A stretch of DNA of 64,000 nucleotides, taken from NCBI RefSeq assembly GCF_000178115.2, contig NC_014828.1, positions 2,139,310 through 2,203,309 on the forward strand. Reading direction: 5' to 3'. The notes beneath the pieces are model-generated. The model had not been told where the DNA came from. It did no database searches and worked only from the letters and a program-made list of their open reading frames with translations. This document shows, in pieces, positions 56,194 through 64,000 of the stretch. The translations under genes were made by a program, and so were the position numbers. The DNA is from Ethanoligenens harbinense YUAN-3. Lineage in GTDB: Bacteria; Bacillota; Clostridia; Oscillospirales; Ethanoligenentaceae. How positions within the stretch are numbered: position 1 is the stretch's first letter; each line of letters begins with the position of its first letter.

Positions 56194-56949
56194 TCACCTG
56201 CCGCCATCCGTCAGCCTGCGAACGGCTTCCACTGCCACGCGGATAGCAGCGCCCGAATCGTGCGTTTCGGGGTTGGAAAGCCCGGCCGCCTGCCGTTCCT
56301 GGTTCCAGACACAGGTGAGCACCGCCCCCGCACGCACGCCCAGGCAAGCGGCCACGGTAAAGAGCGCCGCGCACTCCATCTCGCTGGCCAGCGCGCCGCC
56401 TTTGATCCACGCCTGCCAGTCGGCCTGCAGGCGCTGCCCCACCGGCATCCGTTCCGGCTCGTGCTGCCCATAGAATGAATCCTTGCTCTGCACTACCCCC
56501 AGATGGCCGCGCAGGCCGGACTGCTCCGCAGCGTCCGCCAGCGCGCGCGTAAGGGAAAAATCCGCGACGGCGGGGAACTCCACCGGCAGATACTCGCGGG
56601 AGGTGCCGTCCATGCGGATGGCGGCGGTGGGCACAACAATGTCCCCGCCCTGCACCGCAAGCTGCATGCCGCCGCACGTACCCACCCGGATAAAGGTATC
56701 CACCCCGATGGACGCCAGTTCTTCCATAGCGATGGCGGCCGACGGTCCCCCGATGCCGGTGGACGTGACCAGCACGCGCTCGCCCGCCACCATGCCGGCC
56801 CAAGTGCAGAATTCCCGGTTGACGGCCACCTGCCGTGCGCCGTCCAGGCAGGCGGCGATCTGTTCCACCCGGCCTGGGTCGCCCGGCAGCAGCGCAAACC
56901 GCGCCCCATCCTCCGGCTTCAAATTTAAATGGTACATCCGCTCTTTCAT
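56194..56949 (-). CDS. nucleoside phosphorylase (uridine phosphorylase type)
   Basis: 251 residues from ATG 56949, 6 nt after CGGAGG. LLPGDPGRVEQIAACLD, STGIGGPSAAIAMEEL and IRVGTCGGMQL are the NP-I family blocks. ALASEMECAALFTVAACLGVRAG holds the ribose-binding Glu-Met-Glu. The EMEC and RVGTCGG patterns favour uridine phosphorylase over purine phosphorylase. Confidence 0.9.
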   Translation of the reverse strand: MKERMYHLNLKPEDGARFALLPGDPGRVEQIAACLDGARQVAVNREFCTWAGMVAGERVLVTSTGIGGPSAAIAMEELASIGVDTFIRVGTCGGMQLAVQGGDIVVPTAAIRMDGTSREYLPVEFPAVADFSLTRALADAAEQSGLRGHLGVVQSKDSFYGQHEPERMPVGQRLQADWQAWIKGGALASEMECAALFTVAACLGVRAGAVLTCVWNQERQAAGLSNPETHDSGAAIRVAVEAVRRLTDGGR

Positions 56950-56999
56950 GTGCATCCTCCGTTCGCATCGCGTGACAGGTTCCAAGCTCCACAAAACAC

Positions 57000-57042
57000 A
57001 TCGGGGGTGAACCCGCCGCCATACGGCCGTTCACCCCCGATA
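57000..57042 (-). terminator. rho-independent terminator of the CorA-like gene
   Basis: ATCGGGGGTGAAC and GTTCACCCCCGAT are perfect 13-bp arms around a 16-nt loop. On the minus strand GTGTTTTG follows. Confidence 0.8.
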
Positions 57043-57096
57043 AACAGGCCCGCCTGCGCGGGCAAAATCACAGACTCCACATATAAGCTGCACCGC

Positions 57097-58026
57097 TCAC
57101 GGCGTCTGCCGGCCGGCTCGACCCCGGTGCAGCACCAGCGCCCCGCAACTCATGCAAAAAGCCGACAGGGCGAGCACCAGAAACACGCCCACCCTGGGAA
57201 AGCCGGGCGTTTGCAGCCCATATACAAAAAAACCGGCCAACAAAATCGCCAGCAGAATGATGACGATGGAAAACACGCGAAGCATCCGGTTGAGGTTGTT
57301 CGATGCAATGGTCGCCAGCGTCCCGATCGTTCCGTCCAACAGCCTGCTGTAGGCAGCCGCCAGTTCGCCCGTGCGTTTCATCTCCGCCCGCACATGCTCA
57401 AGCAGCAAGCGTTCTTCCTCCGTCAGGGTCAACAGCCGGCCCCGCAGCAGGCTCTCCAGAACCGTTTCATTCTCTCGAAGCGCCATGGAAAAGCGGACTA
57501 GGGCCGTTTCTAGATCCAGCAGTTCCCGCAGCTTGTGGTTGCGTTTTGCACTGCCCGGCTGCTTTTCGAGATACGTCGTGATCTTTTCGATCTGACGCAG
57601 ATGCCGCGCAAAACGCGCCGCCAAAACCTGCATAAATTGCAGCACTACACGGCCGTTCTGATTGGCTGCGGCGCCGAGACCCTGCACCAGTTCATTGACC
57701 GCCGGATTCTCCCGGCCGCATACGGCTGCGGCAGTCCGCCCGCTCAGAACCAGAGAAAGCGGAACTACCTCGAACCGCATGGCCTCCCCTCGCCTGTATG
57801 CGACCGGGGAAGCGCAAACAAACAGCACGGCCCCTTCAAACACTTCCATACGGGGCGTGGCATCCGCCTCCAGCGCGGCACGAAAAACGTCGCGGCCGGT
57901 GCCCAAATGTGCCGACAAACGGGATACCTCCGCATCCGTCGGCGTGACGGCGCTGATGAAGCGCACATCTTTTCCTTCGCCTGTTTCGGCCAAACGGTCG
58001 TCAGGCGCACGATAAAAACGCAGCAT
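57097..58026 (-). CDS. CorA-like membrane protein with altered GMN motif
   Basis: 309 residues from ATG 58026, with AAAGGAG about 8 nt upstream. The cytoplasmic N-domain and the long helix (~125-245) follow CorA. Two C-terminal transmembrane helices are at 251-267 and 281-300. The canonical YGMN is YGLQ at 269-272, and the MPEL loop is PGFP. The Mg2+ selectivity motif is therefore absent, so transport of Mg2+ is doubtful. A structured leader precedes the gene. Confidence 0.8.
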   Translation of the reverse strand: MLRFYRAPDDRLAETGEGKDVRFISAVTPTDAEVSRLSAHLGTGRDVFRAALEADATPRMEVFEGAVLFVCASPVAYRRGEAMRFEVVPLSLVLSGRTAAAVCGRENPAVNELVQGLGAAANQNGRVVLQFMQVLAARFARHLRQIEKITTYLEKQPGSAKRNHKLRELLDLETALVRFSMALRENETVLESLLRGRLLTLTEEERLLLEHVRAEMKRTGELAAAYSRLLDGTIGTLATIASNNLNRMLRVFSIVIILLAILLAGFFVYGLQTPGFPRVGVFLVLALSAFCMSCGALVLHRGRAGRQTP

Positions 58027-58234
58027 AACGCGCACTCCTTTCCGGAGGAGCGGCGTGTGTCAGACACGGCGGGCTCCCCCGCTCAATATTGGTTTGTAAA
58101 CCCGAGGTCTTCGGCTTACAGGGTCGCCCACAGTTCAATCACCTCTGCTTTTTTATCGGATCGTGCGGTCCCCCCGGCGCCTGAGGCGCGAAAGATCCGG
58201 CACATTCGATCCATGATGAATAAGCCTACATTGT
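58027..58234 (-). ncRNA. structured leader or small RNA upstream of the CorA-like gene
   Basis: Predicted transcript of about 200 nt from the promoter at 58235-58263 to the start codon. Hairpins visible on the minus strand are CGGATC/GATCCG enclosing GGCGCC-like arms, GTAAGCCGA/TCGGGTTTAC, GCGGG/CCCGC and CTCCT/AGGAG next to the ribosome site. No clear T run is seen. I do not recognise it. Riboswitch or free 6S-like RNA are both possible. Confidence 0.45.
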
Positions 58235-58263
58235 ATTATAGCACACACATGCCTTTTTGGGAA
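58235..58263 (-). promoter_or_regulatory. promoter of the CorA-like gene leader
   Basis: On the minus strand TTCCCA (58263-58258), 17-bp spacer, TATAAT (58240-58235). The -35 is weak. Confidence 0.55.
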
Positions 58264-58446
58264 CCTGTTCCGCCGATATTTTATCAAAAAAAGCAGTATG
58301 CGGCAATATGAACCGAAAATTCCGGGAAAACCCCGAAATTCCCGGTCACATCCCCTGTTTTAGCGCGTTTTGATGTGATATTGCACGCAATCAGGTCACT
58401 GTTCCCGTCTGTGCCGCCGTCAGAGCATCCCTAAAAAAGGGTATGG

Positions 58447-58475
58447 AAAAGGCGCCGCAGCAAAGGCGGCGCACA
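58447..58475 (-). terminator. hairpin after ftsZ
   Basis: GCGCCGC and GCGGCGC around a short loop, followed on the minus strand by TTTTCC. It begins about 30 nt after the ftsZ stop. Confidence 0.65.
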
Positions 58476-58498
58476 GAAAATGCCAAATAGATCGGGGA

Positions 58499-59653
58499 TT
58501 ATTTGCGACGGTTGAAGATGCTCATGATATCGAAATACTCGTCATCCGCCGTATTGGGGCGGGAAGAAGGCATGCCGGGCTTCGCAGCGGACTGGCCGGG
58601 CGCGGCCTGCGATGACGCCTTGCCGGTTTCCGGACCGCGGGCGGCAGCGGCGGAAGCGGAAGCGGAAGCAGAAACATTCCGCACCGATCCGGTATCTTCC
58701 GAATCGAACCCCGTGGCGATTACGGTGATGTTGATCTCGTCATCGAGCGTGTCGGAAAGCGCCGCGCCCCAGATGATGTTCGCACCCGGATCGGCGGCTT
58801 CAGTCACCATGGAGGACGCGATCTCGACTTCTTCGAGCCCGATGTCGGCAGAAGCCATCACGTTGATGATTACACCGCGCGCACCGGCGATGGAGGTCTC
58901 CAGCAGCGGGCTGGAGATCGCCATCCGGGCCGCCTGCTCCGCCTTGTCCTTGCCCGAGGCGCGACCCACGCCCATGTGCGCGTAGCCGGCGTCCCGCATT
59001 ACGGCGGTCACGTCGGCAAAGTCGAGGTTGACCAGCCCCGGCACCTTGATAAGATCGGAGATGCTCTGCACACCCTGCCTGAGCACATCGTCGGCCACCT
59101 CAAAGGCGTTGGCCAACGTGATCTTCTGCTCGGACACCAGCTTGAGCCGCTCGTTGGGAATGATGACCAGCGAATCGACATGTTCGCGCAGCGCCATGAT
59201 GCCGGATTCGGCCTGTTCCATCCGCCGCCGGCCCTCGAACGCAAACGGTTTGGTCACGATGCCGACCGTGAGGATGCCCAGTTCCTTGGCCACCGCCGCG
59301 ATTACAGGCGCGGCGCCCGTACCCGTGCCGCCGCCCATGCCCGCGGTGATGAAGACCATATGCGTGCCTTTGAGCGCATCGGCAATCTCGTCGCGGCTCT
59401 CCTCGGCGGCCCGCTGGCCTTTTTCAGGGTTAGCGCCCGCGCCCTGCCCGTGAGTAAGCTTGTCCCCAATCTGGAGTTTATGCGTCGCCTGCGACAGGAT
59501 CAGCGCCTGCCGATCTGTATTAATGGAAATAAATTCTACGCCCTGTACATCGGAATTGATCATGCGGTTGACAGCGTTATTCCCGCCGCCGCCCACGCCG
59601 ACCACTTTTATCTGAACAATATTGTCAATATCACGATCAAGCTCAAAAGCCAT
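58499..59653 (-). CDS. ftsZ: cell division protein FtsZ
   Basis: 384 residues. The tubulin signature GGGTGTG is at 107-113, the T7-loop region [15 protein letters not shown] is present, and the synergy NPEKGQ loop is at 75-80. After ~residue 320 a Ser/Ala-rich linker ends in [14 protein letters not shown], the conserved C-terminal peptide that binds FtsA/SepF-type partners. GGAGGAAGAAAG precedes the ATG. It is the last gene of the division cluster. Confidence 0.98.
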   Translation of the reverse strand: MAFELDRDIDNIVQIKVVGVGGGGNNAVNRMINSDVQGVEFISINTDRQALILSQATHKLQIGDKLTHGQGAGANPEKGQRAAEESRDEIADALKGTHMVFITAGMGGGTGTGAAPVIAAVAKELGILTVGIVTKPFAFEGRRRMEQAESGIMALREHVDSLVIIPNERLKLVSEQKITLANAFEVADDVLRQGVQSISDLIKVPGLVNLDFADVTAVMRDAGYAHMGVGRASGKDKAEQAARMAISSPLLETSIAGARGVIINVMASADIGLEEVEIASSMVTEAADPGANIIWGAALSDTLDDEINITVIATGFDSEDTGSVRNVSASASASAAAARGPETGKASSQAAPGQSAAKPGMPSSRPNTADDEYFDIMSIFNRRK

Positions 59654-59833
59654 CTTTCTTCCTCCAAATCATAGGACAGGCCCATTATTAGTCTTATTCT
59701 ACAGGTTTTTTACGGTCATTTCAATAGGGAATAACACAAAACGCCGGGAAACTATGTAAAAGCATGCACTTCCTGCCAACAGGCTTCTGCTCACCGCTTT
59801 TATGCGCCAGGCAACGCGGTTTTTCGTCCATTT

Positions 59834-60685
59834 TCATCCGCCCGCGGGGCTGAACACCGCCTGATTGCTCTGCGCAGCCTTGGAAACATCCAGCGTACCG
59901 GTATCGGATGACAGGAGCTGCTTGGTAAGCATATAGGCAGCGAACCGCAGCTTTTCATCAAGATCGGCCGACGTGCCGATCAGCACCGTGATACGGTTCT
60001 GATGGCCAAACGTGATCTGGAACGGATCGTGCACATCCACGGACGTGGCCTGCGGGATGCCTGCCGCCTTGACGGCGCGCAGCAGCATGACGGCGGAAGC
60101 CAGTTTGGCCTGTGCGGGTTTGCCCAGCGCCTGCCCCGGTGTCAGAGAGCCGACGTCCGGTCCGGTCACAGAGGGAACGCCGGGAAACGCCTTCAAATCC
60201 GCCGGGGTTTCCAGCACCTTGCCCTCCGCATCCAGCACGGTGTAGCCACCCGTCCGGGGCACGGCCGCGACCGGCACGGCCTTTGTCAAATGGAGCACCA
60301 GCGTATCCGGCAGGCGCCACGAAACGGACGCGGATGCGATATACGGCAGATTGGCCTCCAGCAGGCGCGCGGTCTTCTTTTTGTCCACCCCGAAAAGGCG
60401 GTCACCGACGGTCACGCCGCTCACCTGCAGGATTTTTTCACGCGGATAAGACGTCTGCCCCGTCACCGTGACCGCACCCACCGGTAAAATGAGCCACACA
60501 GCCGCGCCGGCGGCCACCGCCAGGGCCAGCAATACGCACACAAGCACCACCAGCCGACCGGCCCGTGAGAGTTTGCGCCGCTTTCGCCGGACCTGCGGTT
60601 TTGCTGCCGCGGCGCGGCGGCTTCTGCTCCGTGCGCTTTGCGGTGCGGGCCGGCGCCCCGACCGCCTTTCCTGTTCCCGTATCAT
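59834..60685 (-). CDS. ftsQ: cell division protein FtsQ/DivIB
   Basis: 283 residues from ATG 60685, 6 nt after GGAGG. A basic N-terminus, one transmembrane helix (47-69), then a POTRA domain with VGAVTVTGQTSYPREKIL and the FtsQ beta domain. It recruits division factors and regulates septal synthesis. Located 30 nt after murA and 180 nt before ftsZ; no ftsA is present between them. Confidence 0.9.
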   Translation of the reverse strand: MIREQERRSGRRPAPQSARSRSRRAAAAKPQVRRKRRKLSRAGRLVVLVCVLLALAVAAGAAVWLILPVGAVTVTGQTSYPREKILQVSGVTVGDRLFGVDKKKTARLLEANLPYIASASVSWRLPDTLVLHLTKAVPVAAVPRTGGYTVLDAEGKVLETPADLKAFPGVPSVTGPDVGSLTPGQALGKPAQAKLASAVMLLRAVKAAGIPQATSVDVHDPFQITFGHQNRITVLIGTSADLDEKLRFAAYMLTKQLLSSDTGTLDVSKAAQSNQAVFSPAGG

Positions 60686-60715
60686 CGACATCCTCCGTTG
60701 TGAAATACAGCCGGG

Positions 60716-61981
60716 CTATCCGTTGGCAACCGCCCGGTGGATCTGCGCGCCCAGCCGTGTCAGATCCTGTTCGATCGATGTGTACCCACGGTCGATATGG
60801 TGCAGGCCGGTCACCTCGGTGACTCCTTCGGCGGCCAGCCCCGCCACCACCAGCGCCGCGCCGCCGCGCAGGTCGGCCGCCACGACCGGCGCGCCGAACA
60901 GCGTGCCCACTCCCTCGACCACCGCCACCTTGCCCTCCAGTTTGATGGAAGCGCCCATCCGCACAAGCTCCGGCACATGCTTGTAGCGGTTTTCAAAGAT
61001 ATTCTCCACAAACAAGCTGTTGCCCGCCGCCAGCGTGGACATGGCCATCACCGGAGCCTGCGCGTCGGTGGGGAAACCCGGATACGGCATGGTGCGGACA
61101 CAGCGCAGAGGCGACAGAGGATGCGCGCCCCGCAGAAACAGCCGGTTTCCCGCGATGCGGATAGCACATCCCGCTTCCAGGAAAACGGGAACCACCGGGC
61201 TGAGGTGCGCCTGCCGCACGCCGCGCAGTTCCACCTCGCCGCCGGTCGCGGCTGCGGCGGCCATGTAGGTGGCCGCCACAATGCGGTCCGGAATCACCGC
61301 ATGTTCGCATCCGTGCAGGGCATCCACACCCTCGATCTCCACCACGCTTTCCCCCGCGCCGCGCACTTTGGCGCCGCAGCGGTTGAGGAAAGACGCCAGA
61401 TCGGCAATCTCCGGCTCGCGCGCGGCATTGATGATCGTGGTCATTCCCTTTGCGGTCGCTGCCGCGAGCAGAATATTTTCGGTCGCGCCCACACTGGGGA
61501 ACGAGAGCGCGATGGTCTCGCCGTGCAGCCTGCCCGTACAGTGGCAGTCCAGATACCCATGTTCCTCATGGATGACCAACCCCAGCCTGCGCAGCGCGGC
61601 CAGGTGCAGGTCGATGGGACGCGGCCCCAACTCGCAGCCGCCCGGAAATGAGATGTGCGCCCGGCCGAGCCTTGCCGCGATGGCGCCGAGAAATACGATG
61701 GAAGACCGCATTTCCCGCATCAGTGCATCGGGGATGCCGGGCTCCGTCACACCCGTGGGATCGACCGTCACCGTTCCCCGCTCTTTCCGGACCCGGCAGC
61801 CCAGATGCTCCAGAATCTTACAGGAAGCATCCACGTCCAGCAGGCCCGGGCAGTTATGTATCACGCAGGGGGACCCGCAAAGCACACAGGCAGCCAGCAC
61901 CGGCAGCGCGGCATTCTTTGCGCCCTGAATGTCAACCGTCCCCCGTAGCTGCCTGCCGCCTTCGATCATCAACTTGCACAT
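60716..61981 (-). CDS. murA: UDP-N-acetylglucosamine 1-carboxyvinyltransferase
   Basis: First committed step of peptidoglycan precursor synthesis. 421 residues from ATG 61981. Lys22-Asn23 in GAKNAALPVL, and the active-site Cys116 in FPGGCELGPRPIDLH, are conserved; this Cys is the fosfomycin target. DAQAPVMAM is near residue 302. GAAAGGG lies about 10 nt before the start. Sits between ftsW and ftsQ. Confidence 0.97.
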   Translation of the reverse strand: MCKLMIEGGRQLRGTVDIQGAKNAALPVLAACVLCGSPCVIHNCPGLLDVDASCKILEHLGCRVRKERGTVTVDPTGVTEPGIPDALMREMRSSIVFLGAIAARLGRAHISFPGGCELGPRPIDLHLAALRRLGLVIHEEHGYLDCHCTGRLHGETIALSFPSVGATENILLAAATAKGMTTIINAAREPEIADLASFLNRCGAKVRGAGESVVEIEGVDALHGCEHAVIPDRIVAATYMAAAAATGGEVELRGVRQAHLSPVVPVFLEAGCAIRIAGNRLFLRGAHPLSPLRCVRTMPYPGFPTDAQAPVMAMSTLAAGNSLFVENIFENRYKHVPELVRMGASIKLEGKVAVVEGVGTLFGAPVVAADLRGGAALVVAGLAAEGVTEVTGLHHIDRGYTSIEQDLTRLGAQIHRAVANG

Positions 61982-62080
61982 CGTCACGCACCCTTTCAGC
62001 AAATTGGGGCAATGCCCCCCGGCAATGCCATCATATGCCGAAACGCGGCGCGTGGTGCGGACGGGGATACCCGCAGGTTT

Positions 62081-63244
62081 CTACGTCTGCTCGATGCTGG
62101 AATAACGGGAAATAGACAGGATGACCCCCATCTGGAACAGCAGCATCAACAGAGAGGAACCGCCGTAGCTGAAAAACGGCAGGCTGATGCCCGTGTTCGG
62201 GATGGTGTTGGTGGTGACGGCAATATTGAGAATGGCCTGCAGGCCCACCTGCGTGGTAAGCCCGACCGCCATCAGGGCGCCGAAACGATCGGGGGCGCGC
62301 ATGGCAATAACGTACCCCCGCCATACCAGCAGGGCGAACAGCACGATGACAAGGACCGCGCCGACCAGCCCCAGTTCCTCGCAGAGGATGGGAAATACGA
62401 AGTCGTTCTGCGGTTCGGAAACATACAGGTATTTCTGTCTGGAATTACCCAGACCCAGCCCCATGATGCCGCCCGAACCGATGGCATAGAGCGACTGGAT
62501 GGTCTGCCAGCCGTGGTGCTGCGGATCTTTGAACGGGTCCAGCCAGTAGACCAGACGGTTTTTGGCATAGACGATGACCTTTGTAAACAGCACCATCCCC
62601 AGCAGCGCGGCGCCCGCCAGACTGAGCCCGACGACGAACCAACGGATGCGCGTACCGCCCACAAACATCATCACACACCCGATACCGAGGATCAGGATGG
62701 TGCCGGACAAATGCGGCTCCTTGATCATCAGCGCCGCCACGCTGGCCAACACGAGCACAAACGGCGCCACGCCGTATTTGAACGTCTGCATCTTGTTCCG
62801 ACGCTTATTGGAAAATTTGGCGATGAGGTGCGCAAACAGCAGCACCACGGCAAATTTGGCGATCTCCGACGGCTGGATGTTGATGGGACCGACATCAATC
62901 CAGCGCCGCACCCCGTTGATGGGGTGGGTAAACAGCACCACGCCCAGCAGGAGATAGGTGACGGCCATCACCGGCAGGACGAATTTGCGCAGCCTGTGGT
63001 AATCCACACGCGCCATGATATACATCACCACCAGCCCGAGGGCGGCCCACAGCCCCTGCCGCTTGATGTAGTAAAAGCCGTCGCCGTGATGATTATAATA
63101 GCCGTCCGCATAGCTGGCGGAAAACATCATGACCAGCCCCAGCATCAGGATGATCATTACCAGCACGAACAGCGGCAGGTCAAACCCGCCGCGCAGCAGT
63201 TGCTTTTTTTTCTGCAGCCGTTGCCGTGATCCGGCAGCCGTCAT
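62081..63244 (-). CDS. ftsW: SEDS-family glycan polymerase FtsW
   Basis: 387 residues, ten transmembrane helices. ATG 63244 was chosen because GGGAGG lies 8 nt upstream. RRWIDVGPINIQPSEIAK has the conserved SEDS Asp, ITLPFFSYGGSS-like SLPFFSYGGSSLLMLL is near the C-terminus. It makes septal peptidoglycan with a class B PBP. Lies 32 nt after mraY with no murD between. Confidence 0.95.
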   Translation of the reverse strand: MTAAGSRQRLQKKKQLLRGGFDLPLFVLVMIILMLGLVMMFSASYADGYYNHHGDGFYYIKRQGLWAALGLVVMYIMARVDYHRLRKFVLPVMAVTYLLLGVVLFTHPINGVRRWIDVGPINIQPSEIAKFAVVLLFAHLIAKFSNKRRNKMQTFKYGVAPFVLVLASVAALMIKEPHLSGTILILGIGCVMMFVGGTRIRWFVVGLSLAGAALLGMVLFTKVIVYAKNRLVYWLDPFKDPQHHGWQTIQSLYAIGSGGIMGLGLGNSRQKYLYVSEPQNDFVFPILCEELGLVGAVLVIVLFALLVWRGYVIAMRAPDRFGALMAVGLTTQVGLQAILNIAVTTNTIPNTGISLPFFSYGGSSLLMLLFQMGVILSISRYSSIEQT

Positions 63245-63276
63245 GGCATCCACCTCCCGTCACCCACCGGTGCGAT

Positions 63277-64000
63277 TCAGAACAGGCCCATATAGACGGC
63301 CAGCCATGCCACCGCCGCGGCGGAGCAAAGAATCGTCACCAGCGAGAAAATCAGTACGATCTTGTTTTCCTTCCAGCCCGAAAGTTCAAAGTGGTGGTGG
63401 ATCGGGCTCATTTTAAAGACCCGCTTGCCGGTCGTCTTGAACGAAATTACCTGGATGATGACCGAAAGCGTCTCCACAATGTATATAATGCCCAGCGGAA
63501 CCAAAATTAACGGCTGGCCGATGCCAAAAGCCAGCGCGCAGAGCAGGCCGCCCAGAAACAGGGAACCCGTATCACCCATGAACACGCGCGCCGGGTGGAA
63601 ATTCCACACCAAAAAGCCCAGGCAGCCGCCCGCAAGGGCGGCGGAAAGCGCCGCAAAGCCCGCATAGGACACGATCTTGGAACAAAGCAGAAACGCGATG
63701 GCGACGATCATCGTCACCGACCCGCACAGACCGTCGATGCCGTCGGTGAGGTTGACGGCGTTGACCGTGCCCACGATGATGAGCGCCGCAAACGGCCAGT
63801 ACAGCACACCCAGGCGCAGCTGCACGTTTAAAAACGGGATGAGCATGGTGGACGGGCGGTCGCCCGCGAGATACATGACGATCAGGAACACCACGGCGGC
63901 GCATAGCTGCAACACCGATTTCTGCCTGGCCGTCAGCCCCAGGTTGCGCTTTTTGACCACCTTTACATAGTCGTCCATAAAGCCAATGAACCCGAACAAC
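63277..64000 (-). CDS. mraY: phospho-N-acetylmuramoyl-pentapeptide transferase, C-terminal part (5' end outside window)
   Basis: About 240 residues are visible and the frame continues past the window edge. Membrane enzyme making lipid I. GFIGFMDDYVKV carries the first Asp pair, NAVNLTDGIDGLCG the catalytic loop, FMGDTGSLFLGG and SPIHHHFELSGW (HHH motif) are intact. The visible part spans about seven helices. It is the most upstream visible gene of the wall and division cluster. Confidence 0.95.
   Translation of the reverse strand, partial: LFGFIGFMDDYVKVVKKRNLGLTARQKSVLQLCAAVVFLIVMYLAGDRPSTMLIPFLNVQLRLGVLYWPFAALIIVGTVNAVNLTDGIDGLCGSVTMIVAIAFLLCSKIVSYAGFAALSAALAGGCLGFLVWNFHPARVFMGDTGSLFLGGLLCALAFGIGQPLILVPLGIIYIVETLSVIIQVISFKTTGKRVFKMSPIHHHFELSGWKENKIVLIFSLVTILCSAAAVAWLAVYMGLF

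Overview
The window is GC-rich (roughly 60% by eye) chromosomal DNA of an anaerobic Clostridia, most likely Oscillospiraceae/Ruminococcaceae. Support for this: a GlgC/GlgD pair, a nine-gene V/A-type ATPase operon, the ACT plus UPF0210 pair, acetate kinase, QueT, the small DUF378, DUF503 and YwbE proteins, strong AGGAGG ribosome-binding sites, and frequent TTG or GTG starts. The genus cannot be fixed from the sequence alone.

Layout. 1-9.1 kb: glycogen operon (glgB 3' end, glgC, glgD, glgA, glgP, an intracellular GH13 enzyme). 9.1-12.3 kb: an XRE regulator with a 16-unit pentad repeat and two tandem GT2 glycosyltransferases. 12.4-18.6 kb: fructose PTS, fructokinase, TmcAL, acetate kinase. 18.7-24.5 kb: small membrane proteins, MscL, pyridoxal kinase, a membrane GT2, a PHP phosphatase. 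24.7-26.5 kb: ACT and UPF0210 pair. 26.5-35.4 kb: V/A-type ATPase (G/H, C, I, K, F, E, A, B, D). 35.4-38.4 kb: a lower-GC arsenic module (arsR, permease, thioredoxin-like, decayed ACR3, arsC) with two copies of one operator half-site. 38.4-47 kb: tRNA-Ala, small conserved genes, an EAL-CBS-GGDEF protein, a GT39-like enzyme, PPK2, a methyltransferase, a small pseudogene, an APH-fold kinase. 47-50.7 kb: queT behind a candidate preQ1 riboswitch, a TusA/JAMM/E1 sulfur-transfer set, a ROK regulator. 51-58 kb: a coiled-coil protein, a secreted protein, a nitroreductase, a P-type-ATPase-like pseudoenzyme coupled to rlmB, a nucleoside phosphorylase, a CorA-like protein. 58.5-64 kb: division and wall cluster mraY-ftsW-murA-ftsQ-ftsZ (minus strand), without murD or murG.

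Function. Sugar enters by the PTS, carbon is stored and remobilised as glycogen, ATP is made through acetate kinase, and the V/A ATPase couples ATP to an ion gradient. The items most worth a second look are the P-type ATPase homologue whose phosphorylated Asp is a Pro, the GxΦAΦ pentad repeat fused to an XRE domain, the E1/JAMM/TusA set with no visible sulfur-carrier protein, the queT leader with aptamer-like element and terminator, the ars module with its broken efflux gene and twin operators, the division cluster lacking murD and murG, and the structured leader before the CorA-like gene.
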